Shown one piece after another: positions 6,899-9,950 of a stretch of 9,950 nucleotides of DNA. A program made the translations under genes and the position numbers. The notes below the pieces were generated by a model, which did not search any database, was not told the origin of the DNA, and worked only from the letters and a program-made list of their open reading frames with translations. The DNA comes from an uncultured Granulosicoccaceae bacterium (lineage in GTDB: Bacteria > Pseudomonadota > Gammaproteobacteria > Granulosicoccales > Granulosicoccaceae), in contig CALFBL010000248.1 of assembly GCA_937951695.1 (NCBI GenBank), positions 1 to 9,950 of the forward strand, written 5' to 3'. Within the stretch, counting starts at the first letter, position 1. Each line of letters begins with the position of its first letter.

Positions 6899-6924
6899 AT
6901 TGCTTCTTTTTGGAGAATGAAATG
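6899..6924 (+). promoter_or_regulatory. possible ROSE/fourU-like RNA thermometer over the ibpA start
   Basis: Immediately before ibpA, TTCTT (6904-6908) can pair with GAGAA (6913-6917), covering most of the Shine-Dalgarno GGAG (6912-6915). The stem extends through C6903-G6919 and TT/AA pairs with single-base bulges, including bulged G6902. The 5' strand contains TTGCT (6900-6904), the motif conserved in ROSE thermometers of small heat-shock genes, and a run of five U residues faces the ribosome site. Many ibpA homologues are controlled this way. The stem is short and AU-rich; no folding calculation was possible here, so this is a candidate only. Confidence 0.4.
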
Positions 6925-7419
6925 AAAATTGATTTAACACCCTTATACGCTTCAACTGTTGGTTTTGATCGTTTTGGTTCCTTGCTGGATGCCGCGCTAA
7001 GCGCTGATCGGCAAGGTCCCGGATACCCTCCGTACGACATCGAACTAGTTGAAGAGAATGAATACACGATATCCATTGCCGTTGCCGGGTTTCGTGAAGA
7101 CGAGCTCGATGTTCAACTGGAGAACGGTGTACTGACTGTACGCGGAAAGAAAGAGGCGACCAACAAAGACGCTCGATTTTTACACCGCGGCATCGCAACG
7201 CGCTCGTTTGAACGCAAGTTTAACTTAGCCGATCATGTCGAAGTGCATGCAGCCAAACTCGACAACGGTTTGCTGCAGATATCGCTGGTACGTGAAATTC
7301 CGGAAGCCATGAAGCCACGGCGCATTCCAGTGGGAACCGTGCAGCCGGCGATTGAGCAAAACACGTCAAGCGACACACAGCTTGAACGTGGAGCGGGAGC
7401 GGCAAACGCTGCTGCATGA
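6922..7419 (+). CDS. ibpA: small heat-shock protein IbpA (Hsp20 family)
   Basis: ATP-independent holdase that binds unfolding proteins in the cytoplasm and hands the aggregates to ClpB and DnaK. The ATG at 6922 is preceded by GGAG at 6912-6915 with six bases between, and the protein then starts MKIDLTPLYASTVGFDRF, as IbpA proteins do; the open frame back to 6856 is not needed. The 165 residues comprise an N-terminal arm (1-35), an alpha-crystallin domain (about 36-126, with YPPYDIEL, IAVAGF, ENGVLTVRG, RSFERKF and the AxxxNGLL signature in AKLDNGLL), and an I-P-V motif at 135-137 standing for the I-x-I oligomerisation motif. A tail of about 28 Gln/Ser/Ala-rich residues beyond this makes it longer than E. 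coli IbpA (137). Monocistronic: candidate heat-shock promoter upstream and strong terminator downstream. Confidence 0.96.
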   Translation: MKIDLTPLYASTVGFDRFGSLLDAALSADRQGPGYPPYDIELVEENEYTISIAVAGFREDELDVQLENGVLTVRGKKEATNKDARFLHRGIATRSFERKFNLADHVEVHAAKLDNGLLQISLVREIPEAMKPRRIPVGTVQPAIEQNTSSDTQLERGAGAANAAA

Positions 7420-7496
7420 TGTGTTCGTCACGGCACGTAATTACGATAGGTTTGGAAGGACTTCGTAGAGCGTGACCGGGAGCATCTTTGTGTAGA

Positions 7497-7534
7497 GCGG
7501 GCAGTTCTTGAAAAAGGGCTGCCCGCATATTTTT
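7497..7534 (+). terminator. intrinsic terminator after ibpA
   Basis: GCGGGCAG (7497-7504) pairs perfectly with CTGCCCGC (7519-7526) around a 14-base A-rich loop and is followed by ATATTTTT (7527-7534). It lies 77 bases after the ibpA stop on the same strand, with no gene between. Between the stop and the hairpin there is also a perfect 10-bp palindrome, CGTAATTACG (7436-7445), of unknown role. Confidence 0.82.
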
Positions 7535-7651
7535 GGACACGTCTTCCAAGCAGGACGGTTATTGTTCGTATCGAAGTTTTTGTATTGGAGTGCGGAATCA
7601 TTGTTAATGGTTTGGCGTGGCGCACGAGATTCTGTGTTAACGTTGGGCTAA

Positions 7652-7667
7652 CTGTATAAAAAGCCAG
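7652..7667 (+). promoter_or_regulatory. LexA-box-like site before a hypothetical ORF
   Basis: CTGT-ATAAAAAG-CCAG matches the LexA operator pattern CTGT-N8-ACAG with one half-site mismatch, and its AT-rich centre fits. It overlaps a -10-like TATAAA (7655-7660) and ends eight bases before the GTG at 7675. A single mismatched site can occur by chance, so support is weak. Confidence 0.2.
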
Positions 7668-7674
7668 TCATCCC

Positions 7675-8088
7675 GTGCGGCGAAAAAACTCGAATTTCAA
7701 TCAACACCCGGGCGAATGGACGAAGCGTCAAACAAAACCGACGGGCTCGGAGAAGGCGGAGGGGTTCGCGAATTTGCAAGGTGCGGCTGAGGTGTCTTCC
7801 GATCGCAGGGACAACTTCGATCGAGTTGAAAGCATGGGCATCTCTATGGGCAGTCGACAAGCGACTTTCCTGTCCAAAGTGGCACACGCTATACCGCGTT
7901 TGTTCAAATCTCTTGAGGAAGGTAATGTTCGGGCTGAATGGATTTTGGGGTTACGCCATATTCGTAGTCGCCAGGCTCGGTTAAAGCTCGTCGCTGAACT
8001 GGTGGATCCGGGGGAGAATCCGCTCAAATCGCACGGTTCGCGCAATCGCTGTGATAAGGAAACAGAAGTGAGGGGGGAGCCGAAGTGA
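7675..8088 (+). CDS. hypothetical protein, doubtful
   Basis: A 137-residue open frame starting with GTG; an in-frame ATG at 7834 would give 84 residues. Neither start has a clear ribosome binding site. I do not recognise the family. The first 50 residues are hydrophilic and of low confidence. The central part, from MGISMGSRQATFLSKVAHAI to about VAELVDPGENPL, looks protein-like, with amphipathic helices rich in Arg and Leu, and there is no signal peptide or membrane segment. Other frames over the same stretch are also open, so coding status is uncertain. It could be a real small gene, a decayed one, or chance. If it is not a gene, the whole stretch 7535-8287 holds only the LexA-like site, a short G-rich repeat and the long hairpin. 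Confidence 0.35.
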   Translation: MRRKNSNFNQHPGEWTKRQTKPTGSEKAEGFANLQGAAEVSSDRRDNFDRVESMGISMGSRQATFLSKVAHAIPRLFKSLEEGNVRAEWILGLRHIRSRQARLKLVAELVDPGENPLKSHGSRNRCDKETEVRGEPK

Positions 8089-8096
8089 GGGGGAGC
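8065..8096 (+). repeat. short G-rich tandem repeat
   Basis: GAAGTG followed by AGGGGGGAGC (8065-8080) is repeated one base later as GAAGTG plus AGGGGGAGC (8082-8096), differing only in one G of the run. It spans the stop codon (8086-8088) of the hypothetical ORF. It looks like a slippage-type duplication, and the two runs of five to six G could vary in length. Confidence 0.7.
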
Positions 8097-8190
8097 GGTT
8101 CGGTAAAGGTTCTGTTAGAGATCGAATTACATGTAGAAGTTGCGACTTGATCGAGAATGTAAATTACACTTTCACATTATCTCCCATGAA

Positions 8191-8252
8191 TTTAGCTTAC
8201 GAGCCCTTCAGGTAGCAAGGCGTTGCCACCTGAAGGGCTCTCGTGAGCTAAA
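8191..8252. repeat. long near-perfect hairpin between convergent ORFs
   Basis: The 62 bases fold on themselves: TTTAGCT (8191-8197) with AGCTAAA (8246-8252), a T-G wobble, ACGAG (8199-8203) with CTCGT (8240-8244), a two-base bulge at 8238-8239, then CCCTTCAGGT (8204-8213) with ACCTGAAGGG (8228-8237), and an apical GCAA-GGCG-TTGC hairpin (8215-8226). That is about 27 pairs. It lies 35 bases after the flgM stop on the minus strand and about 100 bases after the plus-strand hypothetical ORF. Neither strand has a T-run beyond the outer stem, so it is not a standard intrinsic terminator, although a bidirectional stop or message-end stabiliser is the simplest role. A smaller hairpin, CGTAC/GTACG (8255-8270), follows. 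Confidence 0.85.
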
Positions 8253-8287
8253 CCCGTACTGTTGGGTACGATGGTATTGGTGTACCG

Positions 8288-8530
8288 CTATTTACCTTCG
8301 CGTTCGATAAACTTATCAGCAATCCGCGCAGCATCAATCTTGTAGCTGCCCGCTTCAATTTCGGCTTTTAATTTGGCGATCTTGTCGTAATCGATCTTTC
8401 GATTTGATGGGGCCGATTTTTTATCGGCCTTCTCACCATCGGGTGATTGGGCCAGCTTTTTCGACTTTCGCGCCTGAGCAATGTCAGTCACATTGTCGAG
8501 GGTCGCAGCGTCGCTCTCGAATGGAGCCAT
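8288..8530 (-). CDS. flgM: anti-sigma-28 factor FlgM
   Basis: FlgM binds FliA (sigma-28) in the cytoplasm and blocks late flagellar genes until it is exported through the finished hook-basal body. The ATG at 8530 is chosen because AGAGGA lies six bases upstream on the minus strand; the frame is open back to 8644 but without a ribosome site. The 80-residue protein is Lys/Ala/Asp-rich and probably unfolded in its first half. Its last 34 residues (IDYDKIAKLKAEIEAGSYKIDAARIADKFIE) match the conserved FlgM C-terminal helices that contact sigma-28. It is shorter than E. coli FlgM (97), and the N-terminus does not resemble the enteric one, so assignment rests on the C-terminal motif and on the neighbouring divergent fleQ. 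The usual partner flgN is not next to it in this window. Confidence 0.82.
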   Translation of the reverse strand: MAPFESDAATLDNVTDIAQARKSKKLAQSPDGEKADKKSAPSNRKIDYDKIAKLKAEIEAGSYKIDAARIADKFIEREGK

Positions 8531-8570
8531 GGTGAATCCTCTTTTGCTCCCGTTGGTCACCGATTTTGAA

Positions 8571-8597
8571 CAATCGGATGTTACCTCGGAAATCTTA
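8571..8597 (-). promoter_or_regulatory. candidate sigma-28 promoter of flgM
   Basis: On the minus strand TAAG (from 8597) is followed by exactly 15 bases and TCCGATTG (8578-8571), close to the sigma-28 pattern TAAA-N15-GCCGATAA, with CCGAT fully conserved. Transcription would start near 8564, about 34 bases upstream of the flgM ATG. flgM is commonly under sigma-28 as a feedback loop, so position and biology agree. The match is partial. Confidence 0.5.
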
Positions 8598-8703
8598 TTA
8601 TTGTTATAGATCTTACAGGCGCCAAAGGCAACTCCTGATACCAATGGATCGGCGATCTACCGAATTTGTGGATCTATTTAGTTCACAGAAAGTCGTCAAT
8701 TCT

Positions 8704-8731
8704 TTGTCTTTTTCGAAACCTTGTCTATAGT
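8704..8731 (+). promoter_or_regulatory. candidate sigma-70 promoter of fleQ
   Basis: TTGTCT (8704-8709, four of six) and TATAGT (8726-8731, five of six) are 16 bases apart and lie about 50 bases before the fleQ ATG. This fits a vegetative promoter for the top regulator of the flagellar cascade. An A-rich stretch (8746-8753) follows within the leader. Confidence 0.45.
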
Positions 8732-8781
8732 TTTGAGATACGTGTCAAAAAATAGGTCGGTGCGACAGGAGCCCGTCACCC

Positions 8782-9950
8782 ATGAATAGCAAACGAGAAG
8801 TTAAAAAAGTACTAATTGTCGACCCGAACGCAGAGCAATCGGTGCGTTTGGCCCATCAACTCCAATTCATTGATTTTGATACGAAAGTATTCAGCTCAGC
8901 GGAAATGGTGGAGTCGATTCCCGTGGTTTCGGAGTTCCAGGCAGTTCTGGTCGCGAACTTTCACGGCATCGTCGATTGGGTAGCCCGATTGAAAGCCAAA
9001 CACGAGGGCTGCCCACCGTTTGTATTGCTGTTAGGCAATCAGCCGGCGGACATCAGCCAGAAAGAGATTGAAAGTAATTTCATCGGCTGTTTGAAAGACG
9101 AGATCCGCCACGCCGCTCTGTCGGACATATTGCACCGCGCCGAAGTCCGGGGCAGTGCCAATACTGAGGTGCCGAAAGAGAGCATGCAGAATCCGGAACT
9201 GTTCCGAAGCCTCGTGGGCAACAGCAGAGCCATCGTTCGGGTCCGAAAGATGATCGATCAGGTGGCGCCTACCGAGGCCACAGTGCTGATCTTGGGGGAG
9301 TCCGGAACCGGTAAGGAAGTGGTGGCGCGAAACATTCACTATTACTCGAACCGGCGCAGCAAGCCATTTGTACCGATTAACTGTGGAGCCATCCCCAGCG
9401 AATTGCTTGAAAGTGAGTTATTCGGCCATGAAAAAGGCTCTTTTACAGGGGCGGTCGGTTCGCGTGAGGGGCGATTTGAGCTGGCCGAAGGCGGCACCAT
9501 CTTTCTCGATGAAATCGGCGATATGCCTTTGTCGATGCAAGTGAAGCTGCTTCGCGTTATCCAAGAGCGTTCGTTTGAGCGAGTCGGCAGCAACAAGAGT
9601 ATTAAAAGTGACGTGCGCATTGTCGCTGCAACTCACCGTAACCTTGAGCAACTGATAGAGGACGGGAAGTTTCGTGAGGATCTGTTTTATCGCCTGAATG
9701 TCTTCCCGGTGGAGATGCCGCCTCTGAACAGCCGTGCCGAAGACCTGCCGTTGTTGGTGAACGAGCTGATCACACGCCTGGAGCACGAGAAGAAGTCTTC
9801 TGTGCGCCTGACACCGGCTGCCATGATGGCGTTGTGTAACTACGACTGGCCCGGCAATGTTCGTGAACTTGCGAATCTAATGGAGCGGATGACAATCTTG
9901 CACCCCTATGGGGTAGTGGACGCAGGGGATCTTCCGTCCAAACTCGCCCC
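8782..9950 (+). CDS. fleQ: FleQ/FlrA flagellar master regulator (sigma-54 activator), 3' end missing
   Basis: Enhancer-binding AAA+ activator of sigma-54 RNA polymerase at the top of the polar flagellar cascade; in Pseudomonas it also switches exopolysaccharide genes in response to c-di-GMP. The ATG at 8782 has AGGAG at 8767-8771 ten bases upstream. The visible 389 residues hold a FleQ-type receiver domain (about 7-120) that lacks the phospho-acceptor Asp (VLVANF at 55-60), then the c-di-GMP motif LFRSLVG at 140-146 with Arg142, Walker A GESGTGKE 172-179, Arg183-Asn184, the sigma-54 contact loop as GSFTGA 219-224 (usually GAFTGA), Walker B D243-E244, and the R-finger/sensor region to WPGNVREL. 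It closely follows P. aeruginosa FleQ along its length. The DNA-binding helix-turn-helix domain would lie beyond the right edge. Divergent from flgM. Confidence 0.95.
   Translation, partial: MNSKREVKKVLIVDPNAEQSVRLAHQLQFIDFDTKVFSSAEMVESIPVVSEFQAVLVANFHGIVDWVARLKAKHEGCPPFVLLLGNQPADISQKEIESNFIGCLKDEIRHAALSDILHRAEVRGSANTEVPKESMQNPELFRSLVGNSRAIVRVRKMIDQVAPTEATVLILGESGTGKEVVARNIHYYSNRRSKPFVPINCGAIPSELLESELFGHEKGSFTGAVGSREGRFELAEGGTIFLDEIGDMPLSMQVKLLRVIQERSFERVGSNKSIKSDVRIVAATHRNLEQLIEDGKFREDLFYRLNVFPVEMPPLNSRAEDLPLLVNELITRLEHEKKSSVRLTPAAMMALCNYDWPGNVRELANLMERMTILHPYGVVDAGDLPSKLA

Noticed and set aside
7728..8045. 105-codon open frame on the minus strand opposite the hypothetical ORF
   Set aside because: No ribosome site or recognisable motif. 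It shows that this stretch is open in several frames, and it lowered confidence in the plus-strand ORF.
8191..8252. Integron attC recombination site
   Set aside because: The hairpin lacks the GTTRRRY core and complementary RYYYAAC ends, and has no extrahelical-base pattern, integrase or cassette context.
8531..8644. 38-residue N-terminal extension of FlgM
   Set aside because: The internal ATG at 8530 has a good Shine-Dalgarno, and the upstream part overlaps the candidate sigma-28 promoter.
9031..9786. Several minus-strand open frames of 90-120 codons
   Set aside because: They are antisense to fleQ, which is convincingly conserved throughout this stretch.

Overview
The window looks like chromosomal DNA of a flagellated gammaproteobacterium of moderate GC content, probably a marine or pseudomonad-like lineage. 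The evidence is the pgeF-clpB gene order shared with E. coli, an IbpA-type small heat-shock protein, a gammaproteobacterial-type glutamyl-tRNA synthetase, and a FleQ/FlrA flagellar master regulator next to flgM. No phage, transposase, integrase or CRISPR locus is visible.

Layout. Bases 1-3357 hold the 3' part of pgeF and then clpB, on the plus strand. A convergent gene for a PP2C-type Ser/Thr phosphatase (3368-4150, minus) follows and is divergent from gltX (4205-5611, plus). Next comes a tRNA-Ala(GGC) gene with its own promoter. The last 21 bases of that tRNA plus the following 102 bases are tandemly duplicated as an exact 123-bp repeat, and each unit carries three consecutive short hairpins. 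After the repeat lies the broken 3' end of a gene for an acidic, calcium-binding-type (thrombospondin type 3-like) surface protein, with a frameshift before a C-terminal membrane/sorting tail. A small conserved DUF2805 gene (minus) is divergent from ibpA (plus). ibpA has a heat-shock-like -35 element, a possible RNA thermometer over its ribosome binding site, and a strong terminator. A weakly supported hypothetical ORF and a long near-perfect hairpin (8191-8252) precede flgM (minus). flgM is divergent from fleQ, which runs off the right edge.

How the genes work together. Two themes are recognisable. One is protein quality control: ClpB disaggregase and the IbpA holdase act on the same aggregates, and both genes have candidate heat-shock promoters. 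The other is flagellar control: FleQ is a sigma-54 activator with conserved c-di-GMP-binding residues, and FlgM is the anti-sigma-28 factor, preceded by a good sigma-28-like promoter. gltX and tRNA-Ala are translation housekeeping genes. The stretch 5754-6404 looks like a site of past recombination and gene decay. I see no convincing new multi-gene system. The least explained items are the tRNA-seeded hairpin repeat, the 62-nt hairpin and the possible ibpA thermometer.
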